Assembly (NCBI GenBank): GCA_900757615.1
Contig: CAAEON010000025.1
Coordinates: 1 to 11,999 of the forward strand
Origin: an uncultured Collinsella sp.
Lineage (GTDB): Bacteria; Actinomycetota; Coriobacteriia; Coriobacteriales; Coriobacteriaceae
Direction of reading: 5' to 3'
DNA length: 11,999 nt
Shown: in pieces, positions 1 through 5,939 of the stretch
Layout of the letters: the number at the start of each line of letters is the position of its first letter
Position numbering within the stretch: position 1 is the stretch's first letter
Program-made: the position numbers and the translations under genes
The notes under the pieces: model-generated
Told to the model about the DNA's origin: nothing
Databases searched by the model: none
Seen by the model: only the letters and a program-made list of their open reading frames with translations

Positions 1-29
1 CGAGCGGGTCGCATTTGAGACAAGGTGAC

Positions 30-65
30 GTGAAACGAAAGGGCGCTGACCTTCTGGTCGCGCCC
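30..65 (-). terminator. Intrinsic terminator downstream of pyrE
   Basis: Read on the minus strand, a GC-rich stem with arms at 60-65/41-46 (GGGCGC/GCGCCC) and 56-59/48-51 (GACC/GGTC), one bulged base at 47 and a 4-nt loop is followed at once by TTTCGTTTC. A strong hairpin plus a U-rich tract fits a Rho-independent terminator ending pyrE transcription about 80 bp after the stop codon. Confidence 0.75.
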
Positions 66-114
66 TTGAAGTTGAACGTCAGATTGTCCAAATGCGGCCC
101 GCGCAGCATCGGCC

Positions 115-144
115 GGTTACGCGGGTTGGTAAAACCGCGTAACC
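115..144. repeat. Perfect 10-bp inverted repeat at the pyrE 3' end
   Basis: The arms GGTTACGCGG (115-124) and CCGCGTAACC (135-144) are perfectly complementary around a 10-nt loop, and the right arm touches the pyrE stop codon. No T run follows on either strand, so it is not a standard terminator by itself. It may stabilise the mRNA 3' end or act together with the terminator at 30-65. Confidence 0.6.
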
Positions 145-824
145 TACTTGACTCCGTACTGCTCGTAGTAGGCGTCGATGGCGGTCTTGAGCTCGTCATC
201 GATGACAACCTTGCCGTCGATCTCGTGGTTGTAGAGGGTCTCGACGACCTCGGCCATGGAAACGATGCTCGCGACGGGGAAACCGTACTTGGCCTCGATC
301 TCCTTCTGCGCGGTGGTCACGCCGCCCTTGCCGACCTCCATGCGGTTGAGCGAGACGATAAGGCCCTTGATCTCGACATCGGCCGCAGCCATGACCTTGG
401 GATAGGTCTCGTCGATGGACTTGCCGGAGGTAGTGACGTCCTCGACCATCACCACGCGGTCGCCGTCCTGCGGCTCATAGCCCAGCAAGTTGCCCTTGTC
501 GGCACCGTGGTCCTTGGCCTCCTTGCGGTCGCAGCAGTACTTGACCTCCTTGCCGTACAGCTCGTGGTAGGCAATGGCGGTCACGACGGCCAGCGGAATG
601 CCCTTGTAGGCCGGTCCAAACAGCACGTCAAAGTCGTCGCCAAAGTTATCGTGGATGGCCTGGGCATAATACTCGCCCAGCTTCTTGAGCTGATAGCCCG
701 TCACGTAGGCGCCGGCGTTCATAAAGAACGGGGACTGACGGCCGCTCTTGAGCGTAAAGCTGCCAAACTTAAGAACGTCGGACTCGACCATGAACTTGAT
801 GAACTCTTGCTTGTAAGCCTCCAT
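144..824 (-). CDS. pyrE: Orotate phosphoribosyltransferase
   Basis: This enzyme transfers the phosphoribosyl group of PRPP to orotate, giving orotidine 5'-monophosphate, the fifth step of de novo pyrimidine synthesis in the cytosol. The product is 226 aa, a normal length for the family. The N-terminal KSGRQSPFF segment (residues 27-35) is the substrate-side lysine region typical of PyrE. GPAYKGIPLA (70-79) and the PRPP-binding loop VVMVEDVTTSGKS (124-136), with its acidic pair followed by TTSGKS, are diagnostic. I chose the start at 824 because GAGAGGAG lies about 6 nt upstream and the protein begins like known PyrE. The open frame continues to 1007, but that extension has no PyrE-like sequence. 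The gene appears to stand alone here, divergent from mgtA, with a terminator at 30-65. No other pyrimidine gene is visible, though the window starts just beyond the terminator. Nothing in the frame looks damaged. Confidence 0.97.
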   Translation of the reverse strand: MEAYKQEFIKFMVESDVLKFGSFTLKSGRQSPFFMNAGAYVTGYQLKKLGEYYAQAIHDNFGDDFDVLFGPAYKGIPLAVVTAIAYHELYGKEVKYCCDRKEAKDHGADKGNLLGYEPQDGDRVVMVEDVTTSGKSIDETYPKVMAAADVEIKGLIVSLNRMEVGKGGVTTAQKEIEAKYGFPVASIVSMAEVVETLYNHEIDGKVVIDDELKTAIDAYYEQYGVK

Positions 825-950
825 GCGGGCTCCTCTCGTAATCGCGTACGTGCCTTCCAGTTTAGCGCAGGCAGGGCGCATTGCGGGGCGCGCTTTGGGG
901 CCGCGGCATTCTGTAAAGGCTTTGTCAGGGACGATGGTTTTCTGAGCAAT

Positions 951-983
951 GGGGTTGACACGGCAAACCCCCTCATCAAGAAT
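951..983 (+). promoter_or_regulatory. Candidate promoter for the mgtA leader transcript, with an overlapping dyad
   Basis: A perfect -35 hexamer TTGACA (955-960) is followed after 17 bp by AAGAAT (978-983), which matches 4 of 6 bases of TATAAT. The dyad GGGGTT (951-956)/AACCCC (966-971) overlaps the -35 box and could be an operator or chance. Transcription from about 990 would give a leader of about 270 nt before mgtA, containing the short ORF at 1050 and the hairpin at 1142. The -35 box is strong, the -10 box is weak, and this is prediction only. Confidence 0.4.
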
Positions 984-1035
984 ACGGGCGGATTCAAACG
1001 GGCACAAGATGCCCGAAGCGCGCTGCGCCCGGTCT

Positions 1036-1121
1036 TAAGGAGGTGTGCCATGGAAGGCAGTCATAGTCGAAAAACCTGCATGTCGCCCTCGGCACGCCGC
1101 GAGGATTCCGCGCACGCATAA
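1036..1121 (+). CDS. Possible 23-codon leader peptide upstream of mgtA
   Basis: A perfect Shine-Dalgarno TAAGGAGGTG (1036-1045) stands 5 nt before an ATG at 1050. The ORF that follows runs 23 codons to TAA at 1119-1121 (peptide starts MEGSHSRKTC, ends REDSAHA). It is rich in Ser, Arg, His and Ala and resembles no protein I know. It lies between the TTGACA promoter candidate and a strong hairpin about 20 nt after its stop, with mgtA beyond. That order (promoter, short ORF, hairpin, gene) is the layout of translation-coupled attenuators. In enterobacteria the mgtA leader also encodes a short peptide, MgtL, but this one lacks MgtL's proline-rich character, so any similarity is of arrangement only. 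The strong ribosome site is the main evidence; the ORF could be fortuitous. The feature start includes the ribosome site. Confidence 0.35.
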
Positions 1122-1141
1122 GTGCCACTAACCGATCGTCA

Positions 1142-1180
1142 AAACCACCACAAAGGTGCCTGTCCCCTTTGTGGCGGTTC
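1142..1180. repeat. Strong hairpin repeat in the mgtA leader (AGGTGCC/TGTCCCC type)
   Basis: The arms at 1142-1155 and 1167-1180 (core CCACAAAGG/CCTTTGTGG, extended outward by AACC/GGTT with one A-C mismatch) can pair over about 14 bp around an 11-nt loop containing TGCCTGTC. No T run follows directly; a T6 run lies 26 nt later at 1207-1212. The element looks like a dispersed palindromic repeat (REP-like). From memory, sequences of this kind recur between genes in Collinsella and relatives, which I could not verify here. Its position in the mgtA 5' leader means it may affect transcription or mRNA stability there. Confidence 0.7.
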
Positions 1181-1261
1181 GCGAGCATGACGTGAGCGAC
1201 ATCTAGGTTTTTTAAAGCAAATACGACACGTACGCTAACTCCCTTCAACAAGGAGGACCCT

Positions 1262-4030
1262 ATGCTGATGCTCAAAACCGCCACGGTACTCGAAGCCATC
1301 TCCAAGCGCCGCCGCACGGCGCGCCCCGCCGCTCACACCGGCATTTCCAAGAACACCATATTCGCCGCCACCCATAGCGCCGAGGACGCCCTCGTGCTGC
1401 TCGACACCACGGCCGACGGGCTCACTGCCGAGCACGCCGCCGAGCGCCTAGACGCCACCGGCCCCAACACCATCGAGGCGCCGACCAAGACGCTCGCCCG
1501 CCGCATCGCCGACGCGTTCATCGATCCCTTCGACGGCATCCTCGCCGCGCTCGCGCTGGTCTCGCTCTACATCGACGTGCTCGCCGTACCCGAGCCGCAA
1601 CGCGACCCCTCCACGGTCATCGTCATCGGCACCATGCTGCTGGTATCGGGCGGCATGAAGTTTATCCAGGAAGCCCGCAGCGGCAATGCGGCCGAGGCCC
1701 TCAAGGACCTGGTCTCCAACACCTGCTGCGCCCTGCGCGACGGCGAGCGTCTCGAGATCCCCTTCGACGAGCTCGTCCCCGGCGATGTGATCCGCCTCTC
1801 TGCCGGCGATATGGTGCCGGCCGACGCCCGCATCATCACCGCGCGCGACTTGTTTGTGATCGAGTCCGCGCTCACGGGCGAGAGCGAGGCTGTCGAGAAG
1901 ACCGCTGCCACCACCGTCGTCGAGGGTGCCGACGGCTCTGTGCTTCCGCTCTCTGCTTGCAAGAACATCGTCTTTACCGGCACCTCCGTGCAAAACGGCA
2001 CCGCCATGGCGCTTGTCGTTGCCACCGGCTCGGACACCTACCTGGGTGGCATCGCCAAGATGCTCAACGGGCGTGGCGAGAAGAGCGCGTTTGACCGCGG
2101 CGTCTCGAGCGTCTCCATGCTGCTCGTACGCCTCATGCTCGTCATGGCGCCGGCCGTCTTTGCCATTAACGCCGCGACAAAGGGCAACGTCATCGACGCG
2201 CTGCTGTTCGCCACGAGCGTGGCCGTGGGCATCACGCCGCAGATGCTTCCCGTCATCGTGACCACGAGTCTGTCGCAGGGCGCCAAGGATCTCGCCCGCC
2301 GCCAGGTTATCGTCAAGGAGCTGCCGGCGATCCAAAACCTCGGCGCGATGGACGTCCTGTGCTGCGACAAGACCGGCACCCTCACCGAGGACCGCATCGT
2401 GCTCGAGCGCTACCTCAACACCGACGGCAACGAGGACGCACGCGTGCTGCGCCATGCGTTTTTGAACAGCTTCTTCCAGACCGGCCTCAAGAACCTTATC
2501 GACCTAGCCGTCATCGACCGTGCCGACGTGACGCCCTCGACCGTCGCGCCCGATGCCATGCTGGGCCAGAGCCTGCGCGACCGCTATACCAAGGTCGACG
2601 AGGTGCCCTTCGATTTCTCGCGCCGTCGCCTGAGCGTGGTCGTCGCCGATGCCCAAGGCAAAACCCAAATGGTTACCAAAGGAGCTGCCGAGGAAATGCT
2701 CGAGATCTGCTCCTTTGTCGAGGTCGATGGCATCGCCCAGCCGCTTACCGAAGACAAGCTCGTCCAGATTCGCAAGCAGGTCGCCGGGCTCAACGCCGAG
2801 GGCCTGCGCGTGATTGCCGTGGCGCAGAAGACCGATCCGCGCTGCGTGGGCGAGTTTGGCATCGCCGACGAGTGCGACATGGTGCTGATGGGCTTTTTGG
2901 CCTTCCTCGATCCGCCCAAACCAAGTGCCGCGGGCGCCGTCGCCACCCTCGAGGCCAAGGGCGTAGCGGTCAAGGTCCTGACCGGCGACAACGACCGCGT
3001 GGCCGCCACCGTCTGCGAGCAGATTGGAATCGACGCGAGCAACGTCTTGCTGGGCTCCGAGATCGATGCGCTCAATGACGCCGAGCTTGCCGAGCGCGCT
3101 GAGAAAACTCGTCTCTTTGCCAAACTCTCGCCGCTGCAGAAGGCGCGCCTAGTGCGCGTCATGCGTGAGCTGCTCGGTCACACCGTGGGCTTTATGGGCG
3201 ACGGCATCAACGACGCCGCCGCCATGCGCGCGAGCGACTGCGGCATCTCGGTCGATTCGGCCGTCGACATCGCCAAGGAATCCGCCGATATCATCTTGCT
3301 CCAGAAGGACCTGGGCGTGCTCGAGCGCGGCATCATCGAAGGCCGCCGCACCTACGGCAACCTGCTCAAGTACCTCAAGACCACGGTGAGCTCCAACTTT
3401 GGCAACGTACTGTCCGTAACCGTCGCGAGCCTGTTCTTGCCGTTTTTGCCCATGAGCGCCCTGCAGCTGGTACTGCTGTCGCTGGTCTACGAAATCGTGT
3501 GCATCGCGCTGCCGTGGGACACCGTCGATGACGCCTGGACTGCCCGTCCGCGCGCCTGGGACGCCGCGTCCATCAAGGGCTTTATGCTCGAGCTGGGCCC
3601 CGTGAGCTCGCTGTTTGACATTGTGACCTTTGCCGCGCTCTTCTTTGTGGTATGCCCCGCCGCCGTGGGCGCGAGCTGGTCCGAGCTTGCCGCCGCGGGC
3701 GACGTCGCGGGCATGGCGACCTTTGCGGCGCTCTTTCAGAGCGGCTGGTTCGTTGAGTCCATGTGGTCGCAGACGCTCGTGATCCACATGCTGCGCTCCC
3801 CGCGCCTGCCGAGCCCGCGCGACCACGCCGCCCCCGCGCTGTGCGTGCTCACCGTGCTGGGCCTGGCGCTCGTCACCTGGCTGCCGGCAAGCCCCATCGC
3901 CGATGCACTGGGGCTCATGCCGCTGCCAACGAGCTTCTTCGCGCTGCTCATCGGCATCGTCGCCGCCTACATCGCACTCACTCAGCTGGCCAAGCACCGC
4001 TACATCGCCCGCCACGGCGAGCTGCTGTAG
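1262..4030 (+). CDS. mgtA: P-type ATPase, MgtA-type magnesium importer
   Basis: This is a 922-aa membrane pump of the P3B family, which uses ATP to bring Mg2+ into the cell. In order it shows an N-terminal cation-ATPase segment (about 35-95), TM1/TM2 (about 90-135), the actuator loop with TGES (205-208), TM3/TM4 (about 283-335), the phosphorylation motif DKTGTLT with catalytic D369, the nucleotide-binding domain with KGAAEEML (473-480), the hinge motifs TGD (574-576) and GDGIND (646-651), and about six C-terminal helices (from about 711). GAMDVLCCDKTGTLT and the sequence after it (HAFLNSFFQTGLKNLID) resemble MgtA/MgtB more than calcium or heavy-metal pumps. The TM4 motif reads TPQMLP (325-330), whereas the enteric proteins I remember have TPEMLP. 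AAGGAGGA at 1250-1257 places the start at 1262 rather than at the ATG at 1268. The gene is alone in its unit and convergent with the regulator downstream. Another divalent cation is possible but less likely. Confidence 0.9.
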   Translation: MLMLKTATVLEAISKRRRTARPAAHTGISKNTIFAATHSAEDALVLLDTTADGLTAEHAAERLDATGPNTIEAPTKTLARRIADAFIDPFDGILAALALVSLYIDVLAVPEPQRDPSTVIVIGTMLLVSGGMKFIQEARSGNAAEALKDLVSNTCCALRDGERLEIPFDELVPGDVIRLSAGDMVPADARIITARDLFVIESALTGESEAVEKTAATTVVEGADGSVLPLSACKNIVFTGTSVQNGTAMALVVATGSDTYLGGIAKMLNGRGEKSAFDRGVSSVSMLLVRLMLVMAPAVFAINAATKGNVIDALLFATSVAVGITPQMLPVIVTTSLSQGAKDLARRQVIVKELPAIQNLGAMDVLCCDKTGTLTEDRIVLERYLNTDGNEDARVLRHAFLNSFFQTGLKNLIDLAVIDRADVTPSTVAPDAMLGQSLRDRYTKVDEVPFDFSRRRLSVVVADAQGKTQMVTKGAAEEMLEICSFVEVDGIAQPLTEDKLVQIRKQVAGLNAEGLRVIAVAQKTDPRCVGEFGIADECDMVLMGFLAFLDPPKPSAAGAVATLEAKGVAVKVLTGDNDRVAATVCEQIGIDASNVLLGSEIDALNDAELAERAEKTRLFAKLSPLQKARLVRVMRELLGHTVGFMGDGINDAAAMRASDCGISVDSAVDIAKESADIILLQKDLGVLERGIIEGRRTYGNLLKYLKTTVSSNFGNVLSVTVASLFLPFLPMSALQLVLLSLVYEIVCIALPWDTVDDAWTARPRAWDAASIKGFMLELGPVSSLFDIVTFAALFFVVCPAAVGASWSELAAAGDVAGMATFAALFQSGWFVESMWSQTLVIHMLRSPRLPSPRDHAAPALCVLTVLGLALVTWLPASPIADALGLMPLPTSFFALLIGIVAAYIALTQLAKHRYIARHGELL

Positions 4031-4059
4031 CGTCGCCGGAACTATCGTCGAGAATGCCT

Positions 4060-4097
4060 GGGCCGCTGCGACCCGCCCCTGCTGGCCGCAGCGGCCC
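4060..4097. terminator. Hairpin between convergent mgtA and the LuxR-type gene
   Basis: Perfect 11-bp arms GGGCCGCTGCG (4060-4070) and CGCAGCGGCCC (4087-4097) enclose a 16-nt loop, 30 bp after the mgtA stop. On the plus strand AAAACAG follows, not a T run, so it is not a textbook intrinsic terminator for mgtA. For the minus strand, T4 and T6 stretches (within 4098-4112) precede the hairpin. A shared barrier between convergent genes is the likely role. Confidence 0.45.
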
Positions 4098-4104
4098 AAA
4101 ACAG

Positions 4105-4141
4105 CTAAAAAAGCCCCGTCCCAAATTAACTAGTCATTTGG
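4105..4141 (-). terminator. Weak terminator candidate at the end of the LuxR-type gene
   Basis: On the minus strand CCAAAT and ATTTGG can pair across the stop codon (arms near 4135-4140 and 4121-4126), followed by GGGACGGGGC and a T6 run at 4107-4112. The stem is only 6 bp and the T run is about 8 nt away, so this is a low-confidence call. Confidence 0.3.
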
Positions 4142-5673
4142 CGTCCAAGACCAGAAGAAGTTGATAAGGGCCACGCGCGAGGCGGCGCCGGTCTTTTTGT
4201 TAATCGAGGCGATATGACGGTAGAGCGTGGAGCGCGAAAGGAAGAGCGTTGCGGCGATGTCCTGAACGCTCTCGTGCGATGCGACCAAGGCCTCCAAAAT
4301 ATCGCGCTCGCGCTCTGTAAGCTCAAAGGCGGCGACAAAGGCATCGAGCCGCTCGCCGAGCGTGAGCTCCGGTACCTCCGCGAAGGCGGGCTCGCTCTGA
4401 GCAGACGCGCGGTCCGCACCAAGATCATCGGCAGCAAACGCCAGCTCGCCGGGCGCCGCAGCGTCATCGGCCCGATGCCCAGACTGCCCCAGCAGCGAAA
4501 TCGCAATGCCCACAAACAGCACGAGCACCGCACTCACCGCCAGCAGCACGTTCTGGCTCGATATAATCGCCACCGCCGGCGCCGTCACGAGCATCGCGCA
4601 AACGTTGCTGATGACACGACCCATGCACGGCCACAGATACGACCAGTGCGCATAAACCGAAATGGCAGCAAATTTCGTCGTGAAAACCCCACGAAGAAGC
4701 CCGAACCCAGATAGAAAATCGCCATGGCCGCAAGCGCATTGCCGCCATTGCCGGCGATGAGCAAGACAAAGAACGAAAGCGTGGACAACATGGCAGTGCA
4801 AGTCATGGTGATGTTCATATACGAACGACCGTGCAGGTCAAATAGGGCGCCGGCGACTAGAGCGCTCACGCCCATCAGCAAGCGCGGCCAATCGCCCAAG
4901 TCGATGGCCCCGGCGGCGTGCGAGGTCGTGAGCCCCGCATTGAGGGCGGCAAACACACCAGCAAGACAGGCGGTTGCGACCGTCAAACGCACCACGGCGC
5001 GCCGAAAAGCCGCCGTTGATTCAGAATCGTCTTGCCATTTGGCGCCAAATTCCGACGCATCCACCGAAAGCTCGGCGATATCGGACTCGCGCCCAGGCTC
5101 AGATTCACCGCGCAGCTTGGCACGACGAGCGTCGTGGAGCAGCGCCACCTGCACAACCGCACAGGCAACAAGAACAAACTGTTGCGGAATCCCCGCGGGC
5201 ATCACCATATGGTTGAGCACCTGCACCAGAACGCCCAGGGCATACGAAAGCGCCGCCGCGCGCGCCAAATACGGCGTCCGTGCAAAGCGTCGCGCAAAGT
5301 TGGCATGGGCGGTCGATCCGCAGTAACCCAGCGTGCAGCACGCTATCAAACCGCCGGCGATTACCACCTCAAACCGAACAGCCATAATCAGCAGCAGCAA
5401 TGCCGATACCAGCAGCACGCCCGTGACGTCGCTCGTCGTATCGATCGCATGGGGGCGGCGGTAGTACAGAAGGGGGCGCACAAGAAAGCCGATCACGCTC
5501 GCACCGACGATAAGGCTCTCGTAGACAACGACCTCGCTCGGCGGCACAAACTCGGCAACGCGCGCGTCAAAAAGATACTCGCCAGCCAAATACGTAAAAT
5601 AGAACAGCGCCAGGCATATAATCTCCCGAATGCCCCGACGCAGGTATGCGGCTGTGTCTCCCATGCCTCTCAT
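4130..5673 (-). pseudogene. Membrane-bound LuxR-family transcriptional regulator, frameshifted
   Basis: Two overlapping minus-strand frames make one protein. The upstream frame (5673 to about 4684) gives 330 residues with about ten hydrophobic helices (for example near 14-34, 50-70, 83-103, 104-120, 138-158, 163-180, 228-247, 264-280, 291-308, 312-330). Translation then leaves frame and stops at 4585. The other frame continues naturally from FTTKFAAISV, through two more helices (about 350-372 and 376-395), an acidic/alanine linker and a C-terminal LuxR-type helix-turn-helix (LTERERDILEAL, then SVQDIAATLFLSRSTLYRHI). The span of 1544 nt is exactly one base short of 514 codons plus stop. One missing T in the run complementary to 4683-4686 would restore GFFTTKF. 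The restored protein would be a transcription factor anchored by an MFS-like 12-helix domain, a type common in Coriobacteriia and often of unknown ligand. The break could be a real mutation or a sequencing error. ATG 5673 is the likely start, though its ribosome site is only a G9 tract; ATG 5664 is an alternative. Confidence 0.85.
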
Positions 5674-5678
5674 GAATA

Positions 5679-5687
5679 CCCCCCCCC
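5679..5687 (-). promoter_or_regulatory. G9 homopolymer at the ribosome-site position of the LuxR-type gene
   Basis: On the minus strand nine consecutive G lie 5 nt before the ATG at 5673, where the Shine-Dalgarno should be, and no AGGAGG-like site is present. The tract itself may pair with the 16S tail. Such runs change length by slippage, so translation of the regulator could vary between cells. This is inference from position and length. Confidence 0.4.
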
Positions 5688-5706
5688 GCTCAACGCTTGG
5701 AAATCA

Positions 5707-5736
5707 ATTTTAATAGAGAACCAGTCTCAATATCAA
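5707..5736 (-). promoter_or_regulatory. Promoter of the LuxR-type gene
   Basis: On the minus strand TTGATA (5736-5731) is followed by an 18-bp spacer and TAAAAT (5712-5707), matching 5 of 6 bases of each consensus. Transcription would begin near 5700, giving a leader of about 27 nt that contains the G9 tract. The spacer holds a small dyad GAGA/TCTC (5716-5728), a possible operator. Confidence 0.6.
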
Positions 5737-5737
5737 A

Positions 5738-5840
5738 GCCGAGCTCGAAATGCCGCATATTTGACCCCAACAGTCCACGGCGTGCAGCGTTTTCGAGCCA
5801 CCCGGCCCAGAAGGGGCACGCCGCGAACTGCTTGCTCGGC
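5738..5840. repeat. Interlocking inverted repeats upstream of the LuxR-type gene
   Basis: Three pairs of perfect arms lie within about 100 bp: GCCGAGC (5738-5744)/GCTCGGC (5834-5840), GCTCGAAA (5743-5750)/TTTCGAGC (5791-5798), and CGGCGTGC (5778-5785)/GCACGCCG (5816-5823). The first encloses the other two, which overlap each other and so cannot pair at the same time. No coding frame of quality is visible. It borders the GTCCCC repeats and may be the remnant or end of a non-autonomous repeat element. Confidence 0.5.
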
Positions 5841-5919
5841 AGAGAGCGTCCCCAGGTGCCAACCCGGCAAAGAGTGTCCCCGGCGACTAGTCGTTTAAGA
5901 ACGTCCCCAATGACTACCC
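5838..5919. repeat. GTCCCC tandem repeats, left copy of the ATPase-flanking direct repeat
   Basis: Three degenerate units of 27-28 bp each carry GTCCCC (5848-5853, 5876-5881, 5903-5908). The first two units share 14 of 16 bases at their starts (5838-5853 and 5866-5881). The segment 5867-5919 (53 bp) recurs in the same orientation at 7452-7504 with 50 of 53 identical bases (differences at offsets 16, 22 and 43). It ends 20 bp before the stop codon of the ATPase gene. Confidence 0.85.
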
Positions 5920-5939
5920 TAAAGCTCTCAACCCTTCAT

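Noticed and set aside
825..1007. N-terminal extension of pyrE by 61 codons
   Set aside because: The frame is open, but the added residues do not look like PyrE. The internal ATG at 824 has a good ribosome site and the standard PyrE N-terminus.
825..1261. M-box (ykoK) magnesium riboswitch upstream of mgtA
   Set aside because: I searched the leader for the conserved M-box segments and found none. Only the short ORF and the repeat hairpin are present.
1448..2455. Long minus-strand open frame inside mgtA
   Set aside because: It lies opposite a P-type ATPase with all family motifs intact and has no ribosome site or recognisable domain.
4684..4692. Programmed -1 frameshifting in the LuxR-type gene
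   Set aside because: The codons in frame (GTG GGG TTT TCA) do not form an X XXY YYZ slippery site; after slipping the A-site tRNA would mispair at its first base. A plain one-base deletion explains the data better.
5838..5919. CRISPR-like array from evenly spaced GTCCCC units
   Set aside because: The 27-28 bp units are contiguous, degenerate and only about three in number, with no repeat/spacer alternation and no cas gene nearby.
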